Below, piece by piece: positions 1 through 12,600 of a DNA stretch of 64,000 bases. Source of the stretch: Ehretia macrophylla. Taxonomy: Eukaryota > Streptophyta > Magnoliopsida > Boraginales > Ehretiaceae. How positions within the stretch are numbered: position 1 is the first letter of the stretch; the number at the start of each line of letters is the position of its first letter. The notes beneath the pieces are model-generated. The model saw nothing but the letters and a program-made list of their open reading frames with translations. It was not told where the DNA came from and searched no databases. Both the position numbers and the translations under genes were made by a program. The stretch covers positions 32,341,235-32,405,234 of the forward strand of contig CM075781.1 in assembly GCA_037974665.1 (NCBI GenBank), read 5' to 3'.

Positions 1-1138
1 ATAATAAGAAGAAGGTATACAATTAATAAGCTGTTACTACTGCTACTATCACATATCAGCTTATCTCTTATAAAAACTCTTCGTTAAAAGCTTGCGCTTC
101 AAATTTAACTTGGTACCTATAATATTCTGCCTTTTTAGTCATTGCTTCTGGTAGCATCTATTCTTGTCCCATTTTACATGGGACACGATAGCTTTTCTTC
201 TATATGGGATGAAAAAATAAAAATATTATGTTATTATATCCTCTATGCTCTTTAGGTGTGTAGTGCTAAATGTGAGCCTCTTACATTTTCTTCTCTTGCT
301 TATCCTTTTCCTTCTTTTTCTATTGCTAGTTATGCAATTCCACAATAAGTAAACCAAGCTTCATTCCATTAGGTGGCAGTATGGACAAATGAAGTCGGGT
401 CTTCATTATGTCAGTTTGTTAGAACCTTCAGCACTTTCAGTTGAAAAGGTCTGCAACAGGACTCGCATCCATAGCAGAGTTCTTAAGACTGGTCCTAGAC
501 ATGACTCTTTTATGTCATATTAAATATAGTAGCACATGTTCCCTTCCAAATGCATAGAAGCTAAAATTTGACCCTGGCTGGGCACCATTAACGGAGTTCC
601 AAGAAAAGGTCCTAAACGTGATTGTTTTATGCTGAAATGAATATAGTAGCCCAAGTTTCTCTTGCACGTGTGTATTCAAGCTAAAATATTTGGCCCCCTT
701 CTGCTTCTTAAAATGAATCTGTTGGCTAGGCCTAGAATTGCAAGATATGGTAAAGCAAAGAATTTGGACTAGGCAGACTCAAGCTTTTCTAACATTGCAA
801 GAAAATCAGGAAATATTTACAGAGACTAATAAAATGGCATATAGACTTTCAATATGAAGTTTCTGAAAGTTCTATCGATCATGTTATAGCTCACTGAAGC
901 CTGGTATAGGTCCCTCTTCAGAATTTTTCTAGTTTAGTCTGGCAGAGAGATTTTAGCGAAGCATGTTCTGAACTCTCAAAAAGAAGATTGAAAAGAAGAA
1001 TGGAAGAGAAAGCCGAGTCATGCTAGTGTGAAAGCTCAAAATTCTCTCACTGCGCAAGGAACTTAGAGGACGTTTCATGAACGTTACTTGGAAATACTGC
1101 TTAAAATGAAGCATAATGGTCTGAAGAAATATATATAC
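1..1138. other. Intron or 3' flank of the first gene, with an imperfect tandem repeat
   Basis: I see no convincing exon here on either strand. Two imperfect copies of a segment of roughly 100 bases lie at about 476-573 and 594-695. They share the patterns GGTCCTA, TTTTATG, AATATAGTAGC and AAGCTAAAAT. The minus-strand gene may continue through this stretch as intron, with its last exons beyond the window. A possible minus-strand coding scrap near 410-455 meets a stop after about 14 codons. Confidence 0.4.
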
Positions 1139-3159
1139 CATTTGTAGTTCACCTTGACCATATTGTCCCATAGATTGGAATCTCCTTCCAGCAGAAACTA
1201 AGCGCTTGCCAAGTGCTATCATGAATTAGGGAACAAGAAAAAGAGAGATCAGCTGAAGAAAAAATTTCAAGTTATTTGTTTGAGATAATTAGAAAGTAAT
1301 TAAATCATGAAAATCATAAGCTCCTACTTTTACCTGCTCTATTATTGTCTGACAGTGAGCTTGCCAACTTAGGGAGCTTGCTCAACAAGGCAGCAGAAGT
1401 TGATGTGTCAGCCCGTTCCCATGCTTGGCTAATATTCAATAATACCTCTCCCAGCTCTTGACCACACTAATGATATAAATTGAAAGGATTAAATGAGTTA
1501 CAAGTTTTTTTGGCAAAAATATCACGGGATCATAGTATAAGCATGTGAATAGTGTTAATAAAAGATCAAGCAACTTCCAAGTGCGATGCAGTTCCCTGTT
1601 ACTTCATAATGGTGAGCAAAGAATGAAAACATAGCCGGTTGCGATATCTCAATTGGCAATGCATATTGGAGCACTTGTCAAACTGAATATTCAAATCCTT
1701 GAGGAATAAGTTTTCAAGCACTTCATTCGGTCAGGGAACATTCCAGCTTTTCACCATACCAAGAATGCAAATGCATTAGATGAAGTATATAACAACTTCA
1801 TATCAAAATATTGAACAAAAAGAAAAAAGAGAAATGTAATACATATTAAAGAATGCCCACAAAAGGAACTAAAGGAATACATTCAGAATGTAAACAGGTG
1901 ACGCACTAGTGTGTTATGTCACACGCTATAGAGTTTTCCCTAAATGCATAACGTGGAATTGGAAAAAGAAAAACTAGCAAACTGAATGAGAAAATTGTGC
2001 TCTTGTAAATGTCAAGAAACACATAACGATTAGTTGTATTAACTCTACAAATTCCTAGAAGCACTCGCACCACATTCTTCCCTCATACATGACATCGTGT
2101 CGAATGCCACAAAGCTAAAAGCAAGTGATTCGTTGTTAAATCACTTGAATTCATGACATTAGATAGTCTATACCTTTATATATCTCTGAAAATGTAGCCC
2201 CTATTTAGCATGTATATCAATGTAGACAAGATGACAGGAGCTCCATACATTTCTTTGTGTACTAAACAGAAATTGTTGTAAGGCTTCTGCAATTGAGTTG
2301 TCGAGAGATGCATATCGGCCAACACTTTACAGACATAGTACTATTCAAGCAACTAGAAGTAGTAATTGACAAGGAATAAAGTGCAAATCACCAACCTCAT
2401 CTTTAACTGGCCCATTCGAAAGATCGAAAGCCGCATCATTTAGCTACAAAATAACCAACAAGATACCCTTTTGAAGAATTACAAAGAGGCAATCGAAAAA
2501 CACTCAGACACACACAAAGAGGAGGTAGCCAAGTGCATAAAACTCTCGCTATGCGTGAACCCACTTTAATATCAATAGTACAAAGCCGAAAAAAAAATAA
2601 ACCACTCTAGAAGCTTTAGTGACTCGAAGCTCACTTACATCAAGCCGAAGATCACGAGGCAGCTGCGAGAAGTAATCTGCTGGAAGAACAAAACTGTCCT
2701 GCAAATAGAAACAACACAAAAAAAAAAGAAGCATAACATTAATTAGAAGAATTTGAAAGGGAAAAAAGAAGAAAAATGAAATTCAATAAAAAATTAAAAT
2801 GGCTGCCAACCCATTAAGCCTAATACCCAAAATGGGAAACTTGAAGTCGTTATAATCTGAAAACATATCTATGACATAACTGATGCGGTACGGGACTTTA
2901 CATATGATGAAACGATGCTTACTGCTAGTTCTTGTAGAAGAATTTGAGGGTCAGGCTGAAAGGGTATGGATGAGGAGTCTGATTCCGTGAGGGCAAATGA
3001 GATTCTTGATTTTGTTGAAGATTTGAATTTGAGAGTTTTTTTCAGGTACGAGGTTGTGAGGATATGGTAGGGATTTTTAATAATGTGAAGGGTATGAGTG
3101 GAAGAGAACTTAGAGTTTGGAGGTTGAAGATGTAGCAGAAGAGAGGTGGAACAAGCCAT
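1139..3159 (-). CDS. Probable plastid-targeted protein of unknown function, 5' part (five exons)
   Basis: Five exons can be joined in phase on the minus strand: 3159-2923, 2698-2639, 2443-2396, 1466-1334 and 1215-1139. Each has GT..AG borders, and together they give about 185 residues. The first 50 residues are rich in Ser, Thr and Lys and poor in acidic residues, as in a chloroplast transit peptide. The later exons encode a soluble part with the stretches DSFVLPADYFSQLPRDLRLD and GRRFQSMGQYGQGELQ, which I have the impression of having met in conserved plant proteins of unknown function. The start is the ATG at 3159, just after a trinucleotide repeat in the leader. No convincing exon follows in 1-1138, so the gene is treated as 3'-partial. 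The last donor, after ATG at 1139, is the least certain border. I cannot name a function; the plastid location is inferred. Confidence 0.7.
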
Positions 3160-3186
3160 TGATGATGATGATGATGATGATGATTG
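3160..3186. repeat. ATG/CAT trinucleotide microsatellite in the 5' leader
   Basis: About eight ATG/GAT trinucleotides read on the plus strand directly before the minus-strand start codon at 3159. On the coding strand this is a CAT/ATC run in the untranslated leader. No in-frame ATG arises on the coding strand from the run itself. Confidence 0.85.
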
Positions 3187-4325
3187 TCTTGGCGGTTTAA
3201 GTGGTTGGGTTAGTTTATATACTAGGATTCGATTGTGGGTCCGACCAACTATCCAAAATTTCCTGGTTTAGATTGGGTTTGGCTCTTCAGCCAGTAGGAT
3301 TTTTTTGGAGTGAAAGATTTTGGAAGTTTATGAAAAACCAATTTTATATGAGAATTGGATCGTTTACGAGTAGTGATTTGTTGTAATCAAAAGTTTAAGT
3401 TCAGATTTTTGTTTTCCGATTACAAATATTATCGGTCTTTTAATTTATTTGAAACATATGTTAAAGATTTTGCTGCACTACGAAATTTATAAGTTTGAGA
3501 TAGATATAATATGATACTATTATTCAGAAAAGCAAAAAAAGAATCAAGGAAAGTAAGAAAAGGATAATATATTCATATGCATAAATAGTATAGTCAATAA
3601 ATTATAAGAGGTAGTTCAAATAACAACTCGCGATGAGAGATTGAGGTCAAATGCAAATTCGAATCTTTGTAATTACTTTTTGAAATTAGACTTTTCACTT
3701 ATTTAATACTTAAAATTACTTTTGTAGGATCGGTCGTAGTACCTGGCAAATGTTGACAGCAAAGTATCACACTTGTTCAGGTGTAAGAACACCATTTCTC
3801 ACATAATAAGGTAGTGGTAGTAGCAAATCTTGTCCTCGATGTTGTCTGTGCTTCTTGTTTCAGTTAAGAGTTAAGGTCCCGTAGAACCACCGTTATTTTT
3901 TTGTTACGATGGAAGTCGAAACTGTAATTCAAACTTACATATTTAATTGTAATAGATCACTACCTGATCATTCCACTCAATTCTTGGGTGTTGAACCACC
4001 GCATTTACATAAATTATTTTTTCTTTGTTCAGACACACGCAAACATTTCAAAATTCCGTTAGGCTCCAAGATTTCACAGTTCTTGTTTGTGTTATATATA
4101 TATACACTCATATCTTCACGCAGAAAACACTTCTGTTTTCATCACAAAACAACTTCATTCATCAATCAAACACAAACCCGCAATTCAAAATTCTGTTAGG
4201 CTCCAAGATTTCTTCATTCTTGGATATCTTATATACATCTTGATGCAATAAAATCTTGCATTTTCCATCAGGGTTCTTCAGAAACTCCATTCATTCTTGA
4301 ATTCTTGATCATAGTTACTTTCTTG
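3187..4325. promoter_or_regulatory. Divergent intergenic region and WDR26-like 5' leader
   Basis: The minus-strand gene starting at 3159 and the plus-strand WDR26-like gene starting at 4326 are transcribed away from each other, so this 1.1 kb holds both promoters. A TATATATATATA run at 4093-4104 is a TATA-box candidate for the plus-strand gene, though it is low complexity. Two copies of a segment containing GTTAGGCTCCAAGATTTC lie near 4057-4074 and 4194-4211. A degenerate tRNA-like patch with AATTCGAATC is near 3655-3667. No ORF here looks coding. Confidence 0.45.
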
Positions 4326-7300
4326 ATGGAGAACAATCAGAACCAGCTTGTTGGTCCAAGACGCCTGATCATCAAAGATGAGTTGGTGAGACTCATCATA
4401 CAATGCCTATACTCTTTGGATTACAATGATTCTGCTTCGCGTTTGGAAGCAGAGTCTAACATAACAAATAAGTCATCACAATTTGTTAGGCTTCAGACAG
4501 CAGTTGAGAATGGAAGCTGGGAAGAATCTATTCGTATTCTTATTGAAATAAAGGGCTTCTTCAAAACTGAAGATGATCGAGCCAGGGCGTTAAAGTCCAT
4601 TATCGAACAATGGATGCGTGAAAATCTTTGCAAAAAGGATGTAGAATCTGCTTTAAGGGTTCTTCGAAGAGACTATTCTGCACTGGAAGTGAAGAAAGAA
4701 AAGTGGCATGGAGTGGCTATGATTCTCTTGAGTAAAGATAATGAGCAAGAAAGGGGTGAAGATGCCATTGCTGAAATGAGGAAAGAGTTGCTTAGGAAAT
4801 TGGAGAAAGAGCTTCTTCCTCCACCAATTGTGGTGGCAGAGAACAGGTTAATAAGTATGCTTGAAATGCCTCTTGATTATGCAAAACATTATTGCGCGTA
4901 TCACAACACATCGGGTGGAATTTCAATGTACGAGCCTTCTCATTATTGTGGCAAAGATCATTTTCCCACCATGACTCTGCAGGTTGGTTCATTTTATTTG
5001 ATCAAATATTTTTCTCTTTTGCACTTTTTGTAGTTTTGTTTAACTCTTTGGGACCATAGAGGAAATATTTTATTGGATATTAATCGATAATTATGTTCTA
5101 CATATGATTGTAGATGTTAATACATATGACTGTAGATGTTAAGTGAACTGGAGAATTAGTTTCTTGATCCATGAATGTCTATCTTTCTGCAATTCTTTGA
5201 GTTCTTGTGTATGCATTTATGTATTTGTACCCAATAACATGTTTCTTGATAGAGTAAGTTTAGGAGTACATTCAAGAACTATCAGAATTTCTCATATCCA
5301 ACTTTGATTTTATTGTTCTGTTCAATAAGTTTAAGACGCATAATTGTTTGAACAAGTAATTTTGGGTTAAAATGACATGAGGAAAATGCTCCCTCTGACT
5401 AATTTGAATTTGGCTAGATGTTCTTGTCACGAGTTAAGCCGACCCTAACTAGTGAGATAAGGCATCATTTGGGTTTATCATGAGTTGATAACATATTTAA
5501 TAAGCTCTTTCCCCCCACCAACTAATGGTTATTCAAGGCAAGCCGAACTAATCAGATGTGCAGATGAGAATTATTCATGTACAAGATGATCTCTCTGTTT
5601 AAAGAAATATTGGAGCTCCATGTATATTTTGATACTTTTTCATTTTATACTTTCTTTTGACCTGAGGAGGATCTAAATAGCTATTGAAGCAATTCAGCTG
5701 CAATTTTACATGATAAAATTATTTTGAACAAATACAACATTCCTTATGTAATGTTGCGGACTCTTTCTTCTGTTGGTGCATCCTGACAACAGAAAATGAA
5801 AAGACCAGCAGTTTCCTTATTATATTTGTCAATGATTTTATATGACAGTTCATTCTCATTATATTCTCTTTCTGCGCAAAGTTGCAAACCGATGTTTCAA
5901 ATGCTAAAGATTCAGATGGTTCATCACGATTCATCTCATGAGATGCCTATCGAATTTTATGATTTGTTCACAATGTCGAAAAACTTGTAAATTTCTTTCT
6001 TTGCTTACATACACAGAGATTTCTTTAGTTATTTATAACTTTAAGCTCTAATATTCCGTGCAGACTCTCGTTGAGCACAAGAACGAAGTTTGGTTTGTTA
6101 AATTCTCAAATAATGGGAACTTTCTGGCTTCATCATCCAAGGACTTGACCGCCATCATATGGGAGGTATGCAAAAAGTTATGATAGTTGCTGCTCACCAG
6201 ATTAGTTACCTTATATGATGTCTTAGACTCTTCTTACACAGATAAGACTTTTAATTTCGTGTTTAAAATTAGTATGTTCCTTAAATCTGTTGATCATGGA
6301 GTAATCCCATTGGCATTAAAGACTGAACTTGGTACTGTCTTCTGTCATATTTGGCTGGATGGTATTGTATATGCTTCTTCTTTGTGAGTGTCAATTAGAG
6401 TTAGGCCTGTTCTTGGCTTGTCTATATTGATAATTTCTTGATTGAATTTAACTTGATTGTGCAAAAACAAATGGTTGGTGACTGTTGATTCTGTACTGAT
6501 GGCATTGTTAATGTAGTGACAAGACGATCATATGTCTCGGTTTGAGGATTCCACTCCATGATGATCTTACAGTCCATAGTTGGCTTGGTGGGATTACACT
6601 TGTTATAAGTGATGCGCCTTTACCAGAATTCTGGTCATAGATTTTTGTTCTAAAAGACTAGTATTTCACCATTTCACTGATGGAAAGAGCAATTTCGCCT
6701 TTTGAAACTGTCACTTGTTACTTCTGTTAGAACTTCATAAACTTGAGAATGCAATTATTAGCAAATTGAATTAAGTTCATGATTTGTACTTGATCCATAC
6801 AGCCACTTTATTTATCTTTGGGGTAAAGGGCTCCTTCTTTCTCTTTGTTTTCTTCGTTTTGTTTGTTTTGTTCTTCATAGATCATATAAGGCATTTCATT
6901 CTTATCATTAATCTTTTCATCTGCATTGCAGAACATCATGATTTTGCACTGGTTTTGTTTAAAGTTCTGAAGTTTTCAAACAAATGTAATATGACAATTT
7001 GAAATGATGCTTCAGCTTCTCTAATGCCAGCCGATCTTTTTTAACTAATGTAGTTAACTTCTACTAAGAAGACAGTACTTGACTCGTTGTACCTTGTAAC
7101 AGGTGCCTGAACAAGGAGACTTAACGATTAAACACACTCTTATTGGCCATGGAGAACCTGTTGCCTTTGCTTCCTGGAGAACTGATGATAAAGTATTAGC
7201 CACATGTGGATACAAGGAAGTGGTCAAGTTATGGGATGTTGAAACAGGTACCTGCATCCACACGTTTGATGAGTATTGTCCTGCCTTAAGCTCATGTTCT

Positions 7301-8044
7301 TGGATACCTTACTCGAAAGAACTGGTTTTCGCAAAGTCTGGCCCCAGGAGTTCTATCTACAAGTTCGATATGGATGGGGGTGATGTGAAGGAATTGCAGC
7401 AAAACATCTGGGGACAAATTACTGATCTAGTTATCGCAGGTGCAGGGGAAAGTCATCTGCTCTGCAGTTATATGGAAGGATTTATACTGATGTGGGATTT
7501 AACGGAAGAACACAGTGTTCATCAGCAGTTCAATATAAGAGGAGATTTTCCAATCACTTCCCTTTCTCTATCAGACACTAGCAAATATCTACTCGTGAGT
7601 CTAACCGGTAAAGAGATCCAGATGTTTGATGTTTCTGGTGAGGTGGAAGAAGTAATGAGCTTCCATGGTTACAAACAAGCAAAATTTGTCATACGTTCTT
7701 GCTTCGGTGGCTTAGCATCGAAGTTTATTGCCAGTGGCAGTGAGGACTCTCAGGTATGCTGCACCTGATGAACATTCCAGACTAATAATCTTGATTACTT
7801 TCCTGTTGTAGAACTGCGCCTTTTCTCTTCTGATTGTTCTTTCCCCATCGGGTTTACCTTATCGCAGGTCTACATCTGGTGTCGTGCATTCAATTACCCA
7901 ATTGAGGTTTTATCAGGCCATTCCATGGCAGTAAACTCTGTGAGCTGGAATCCTGCCAGGCCGGCAATGCTGGCATCTGCAAGCGATGACAGAACTATAC
8001 GCATCTGGGGGCCTAAACCGAATCAGAGGAACGCATCTGGCTGA
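4326..8044 (+). CDS. WDR26: WDR26-like WD40 protein with LisH and CTLH domains
   Basis: Four exons join in phase: 4326-4982, 6064-6165, 7103-7753 and 7868-8044 (TGA at 8042), giving 528 residues. All introns have GT..AG borders. Residues about 15-47 form a LisH dimerisation motif ([20 protein letters not shown]). A CTLH domain follows at about 50-108. A short linker leads to WD40 repeats over about 220-520, with blade ends such as [29 protein letters not shown] and TIRIWGP. This architecture is that of WDR26, the metazoan and plant counterpart of yeast Gid7. That protein is a subunit of the GID/CTLH E3 ubiquitin ligase, acting in cytosol and nucleus. The length is close to plant homologues. 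An upstream in-frame TTG at 4305 is not a credible start; the ATG at 4326 is used. Family assignment is firm; the complex membership is inferred. Confidence 0.93.
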
Positions 8045-9695
8045 GGACTTTCACCAGTAGTTGCTTTGATAATTCATAACAGGTTTGTACATGATCATAG
8101 GTAGAAGAGGGAAAAATCCTGGAAACGGTTGTCATGACTCGTATAAATCCATTTTGTTGTCACGAAACTTTAACAATGAAGCGTGATACGGAAAATGATC
8201 ATTTGAGCTGCATTTGAATCTCAATCTGTATAGCTAGCTGATTCGTTGATTTTCTAGTAATTGATCAGGATCTGATTTTTATCTGAGTCCTGTGACACAT
8301 TTTCTGCTGTTAAATTTTGTCACTTAGTTTTCTTATGCCATGTATTGTGCAAGGCAAGTGCAAAGTTACTATATTGTTATCTCAACAGGTTTGTTGCTCC
8401 AGGTGTTACTGTAACATCCCGTTCTATTTGATTCTGTAGAATATGTTCTATTTATAATAATTACAGAATTTACTATTCTAGGTCAGTTAATTAAACTTAA
8501 TGAGTTGATATGCTAGTAGTTAAACCCGAATAATTACGTTAGCAACACCATCTCTTCCTTCTTTTGTGAAGAACACCATCTCTTCCTTCATCCTTGTATG
8601 TATAACAAAGTGTCGATCAGGAGAGGCCTTTGCCCGCTTTGCAGCTTAAACTTCTGGAATAATATCACTGATACCCTTGAGGTTACTGAGAATCATATTT
8701 TCACCCCTCTTAGTATCAAATATTACAGGACAATTGTCTTTCCTTTTCTCATTTCAAGAGGAAAACAGTAATTTGTACAGTCGCATATATATAATAGGAG
8801 AAGATATGTATGAATTAGAACTAATCGTATACATATAGTAAGGAAAAATATCAATATATAGTTGGACAAATATCTACAATGTTGATTAGGATAACTAAAC
8901 TTGAGATCTCAGGCCTAAGCCATAACCTCATTGGAGATGCTAAATGTTACTTTGAAGATTGATAAATGCTTTTCTTTTCTTTTTGCATGTTTTTAATATC
9001 TTTTGCTTGGCGCTAGATAAGATGATATACAAGGAGAAAATCAATGATATTCTTTTTTTCAAGATAGCAACTGCAAATTGTGGTTGAACTTGATTATATA
9101 TCGTCAAAAGAGATGTTTAAATCGGTCTAGTCACATAATTTGTAATAAATAAATAAAAAAGATACATTTTAATTTGTATTAATTTGCATTGCTAAAAAAA
9201 TACTGCTATTCCTTCCCTGTTTAATGTTGTTGTCTTATTTAGGGATAACAAATGGTCTATTTACACTTTCTCTTTTTTTAATTTCATCCTTATTATATCA
9301 AAAGTAACGTTTTTATTCCTCAAATTTTTTCAAACATTTCAATTTAATCATTGCCATGAAATTTTCGCTAAAAACTAACGGAAAAAATGTCATGTGCCAG
9401 TCAAGCATACGGAAGAAAAAGAAAAAAGAAATAGAAGAACGACAAGACGTGGATGTTAAAAAAAAAAAAAAAAAAGACATGCGCACGACAAATTTCATCT
9501 TAATTATTGTGCAATCCATTCACCCCAATGTTTAAATTTATTGGTGATGAGGAAATTAATTAAGTCATGCCATTTGCCAAACACATTACACAGTGTGAAG
9601 TTCATTCGCCTGATGAGAAAACAAATTGGAAAAACATAATCAAATTGGTAACAAAGATAAAAAACAATATTCTTGGTGAGACAAATTAAATTAAA
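8045..9695. other. Intergenic, AT-rich, no gene seen
   Basis: This stretch holds the 3' ends of the converging WDR26-like and GDSL genes. No ORF looks coding. TGTAACATCCCG near 8410 resembles the start of some plant LTRs, but no partner end was found. The 16-base ACACCATCTCTTCCTT occurs twice, near 8546 and 8572. An A-run with scattered interruptions lies at about 9415-9477. Confidence 0.5.
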
Positions 9696-12600
9696 CTAAA
9701 CCCTTGATGATTTCATAGCCAGAACTGTACTCAGGTTCATGGGGTGCATGTAATTGCCCGCGCCACTGATGATTTGTTCAACAATCAATCTGTTGGCCCT
9801 TTCACTGGGATGAAATGCATCCCAAAATGCATAGATATCTCTGTTGGGGCACAAGTTGGATAATGGTGTGCACAACCCAATCCCATTGTATGGTCCTTGT
9901 CCACAACATGCAATCTTTGATGTAACAAATCCTGCAGATTAATCAAAACCAAGGGTTAATCTAGTGACGGATTATTTGGGGGCGTTGATAGAAGATTTAT
10001 TCATTCAAGTTTGAATCAATCAAAATGTTATTTTTCTTAGGATTAGTTTCAATAGACTTTGTGCCTAACTAAATTGACAATGCCTCTTTTGGGCGGGTTC
10101 ATGAGTCTAGACAGGGGTTCAAATCCAGAACGGCTAAAAAAACACAATATAAAACTGATATATGAATAATTTTCTCAATAGGGGCTAAATTGTATTTTTA
10201 GATTTAAAAATATCTTAAAAAAATATATACATAATTTAAAAGAACTTGGGGTGAGGCGAGGGTGCAGTCCCTACTCGTGTAAAAATGGCACCACCCCTCA
10301 AGTCCTAAACTTTGTATTTTGGTGTGAGTTCGAAAGACTTTTCAAAAGTGTTTTGCGTTATTTATAAAACAAAATGAAAAGTTTCCATCAAATTAATGAT
10401 TACCGGGTGGATGGATGAATAATTAATGCATGTGGCACCTATCTTTGCCTACCCATGTTTATATCACATAACATCATAATAAAGATGTTTCTGCTATATA
10501 TAGCAAAAGCATGCATCATTAAGTGATAATAGTGATCCACCATAAAAGTTCACGTACCGAAAGCTTGAGGGTTGTTGATGAAATTTAAATGCATTTCATT
10601 TGTGTTTGCGGCAAGGAAGACATTGGAGCCTATCTCAGCGTTGAGTGAGTTGATCATTTGAACCAACTGTGGGTTAAACAGCGCTGAAGCACGTTGTAAA
10701 TCGACTGCGCATTCACCATTTCTGCTGTGCAAACCCAACTCTGCTGGGACACAACCCAGTGGTCCTGTTCCTGTCACGAGAACTGTGCGAGCTCCCAGAT
10801 CATACAGCCTCTGCATTTATATGGGTGCAAAATTTGACACCATGAGTGAGACATTTAAAATGTATGTAAGAAATGTAGGGACTGGGGTGAACAGACACGG
10901 ATTTAGGATTATTGTTAAGTGGGGGTCAAAAACACATAATTTTAGTACTCGTATATAAAAAAATTATTCTTGTGGAGGCTAACTTAATTTTTCAACTTAA
11001 ACATATCTAAAAAATATACACAAATTTTCAGAAAATGTAGCCTCAACTCGCTTCTTAATAATTCTGCTCTTGAGATCAATAGAGATTGCAACCCCCACTG
11101 GCCTATGAGTAGCTTAGATGTTGGGGACAAATTAAAAATTCTTGTTCAGTACGGGCTAAAAATTTGCAATTTACAACTCATATATGGGTAATTTTTTTTC
11201 AGTAGAGTCTAAATTAATTTTTCAGCTAAAAAATACAGACATTTTTAAAAATACAACCTTAACTCATTCTTCATATTTTAGCCCCTAAGGGTAGCGAAGT
11301 TACAGCCCCTGATAGCTCATGAATACATCCGTTCATGCTTAGGGCTAATCTTCAAAACAGTATAATAATTAGCACATTCATTACCCATGCATCTTTTCTT
11401 TGAATAACGTGAGAACCCAACTGGTATAATCCGATCACCGGATTATTCGGCAAAATTGGACTACCAACTGATAAATTTCTGAATATAACGGTGTGGCTCC
11501 ACACATGAAAAACAGATCAATTAAAGAAGGAATTCTAAAACAGTAAAAAATGAAATTCATTAAAATAATGGATTGTGGGGTAGGTGTCTAGCGTTTTCAA
11601 GTTTTTTTTCCAACAAACTTAATATTTCAGATGAAAGAAGCACAATGAGTGAGTTGTTGTACTCATCACAACTGTTGCTTGCAAAAGCATATGCAAGATT
11701 TATTTCCATCTTAAGTAGAATGTGTACAAGTACAACTACTATACCTACGCCTCACATATACTCCTAATGGCACAAAACAATGCGTTATCCGCATTAATAT
11801 CAAGTCAGTTTTATCTTGCTTCTTCCCACATTCATGTCCCTTTCGTTAATTTTGATTTCTTGCAGATGATCTTTACACTCTAGTTGATAAACTTGAACGT
11901 GATTCGAATGAGACAGCTTAAATAAGTGACTTGATATTAATGCGTGGATGATGTTATGTGTAATTTTTATTTTATTTTACGATATTTATATTTAAGACTA
12001 ATCATGTGTGTATAGTGACTTTTTTAATGAAGTCTTATGAAAGACTGCCGTTTATCAGACTTAACCTTTAGTCGAACATTCAACAAATACTTTTTAGCTA
12101 TACGATTACCTCAATGAGATATAAAATGACGTGGTTGCTGTTAATTTAAGAGTTGAGTGAAATAATTAAATATTGATATATTGTAATTAAAAGTTTTAAG
12201 TTCGAGTCATGAATTCTATCTTTATTGTACAAAAAAAAAAAAAAAAAAATGACATGGTCGTTAATTGCTTAAAAATTATACAACAATATAAGCAACACCC
12301 TTATATCAAACCTAGACATGTTGCACAATATATCTATCTAAAATCAAGATCAATTTTAAATTTTATTTAAATAGTGTCCATGCATATATATTCGTCTCAC
12401 ATTATTGAGTAAAAGATATATACATTTTCAGTTTATAACGACTTAAATTGACTATTGTTCTCACCACAGAGTTATCATTTAAACTCAGCTGATGAGGCTC
12501 AATATTTTTGTACGTTAGTAGCTAGGTCTGGATCGTTACGAGTAAAATAACTGAACCACAAAAAAAAGAGATCAGAAAAGACGTACCCTTAAAATCCTCC

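Noticed and set aside
953-1222. An 89-codon minus-strand ORF as a gene by itself
   Set aside because: Only 1215-1139 is coding, as an exon of the spliced gene. The rest is read past the donor site.
6784-7002. A hydrophobic 72-codon ORF in a WDR26-like intron
   Set aside because: It lies inside intron 2, is T-rich, and arises from pyrimidine-rich intron sequence.
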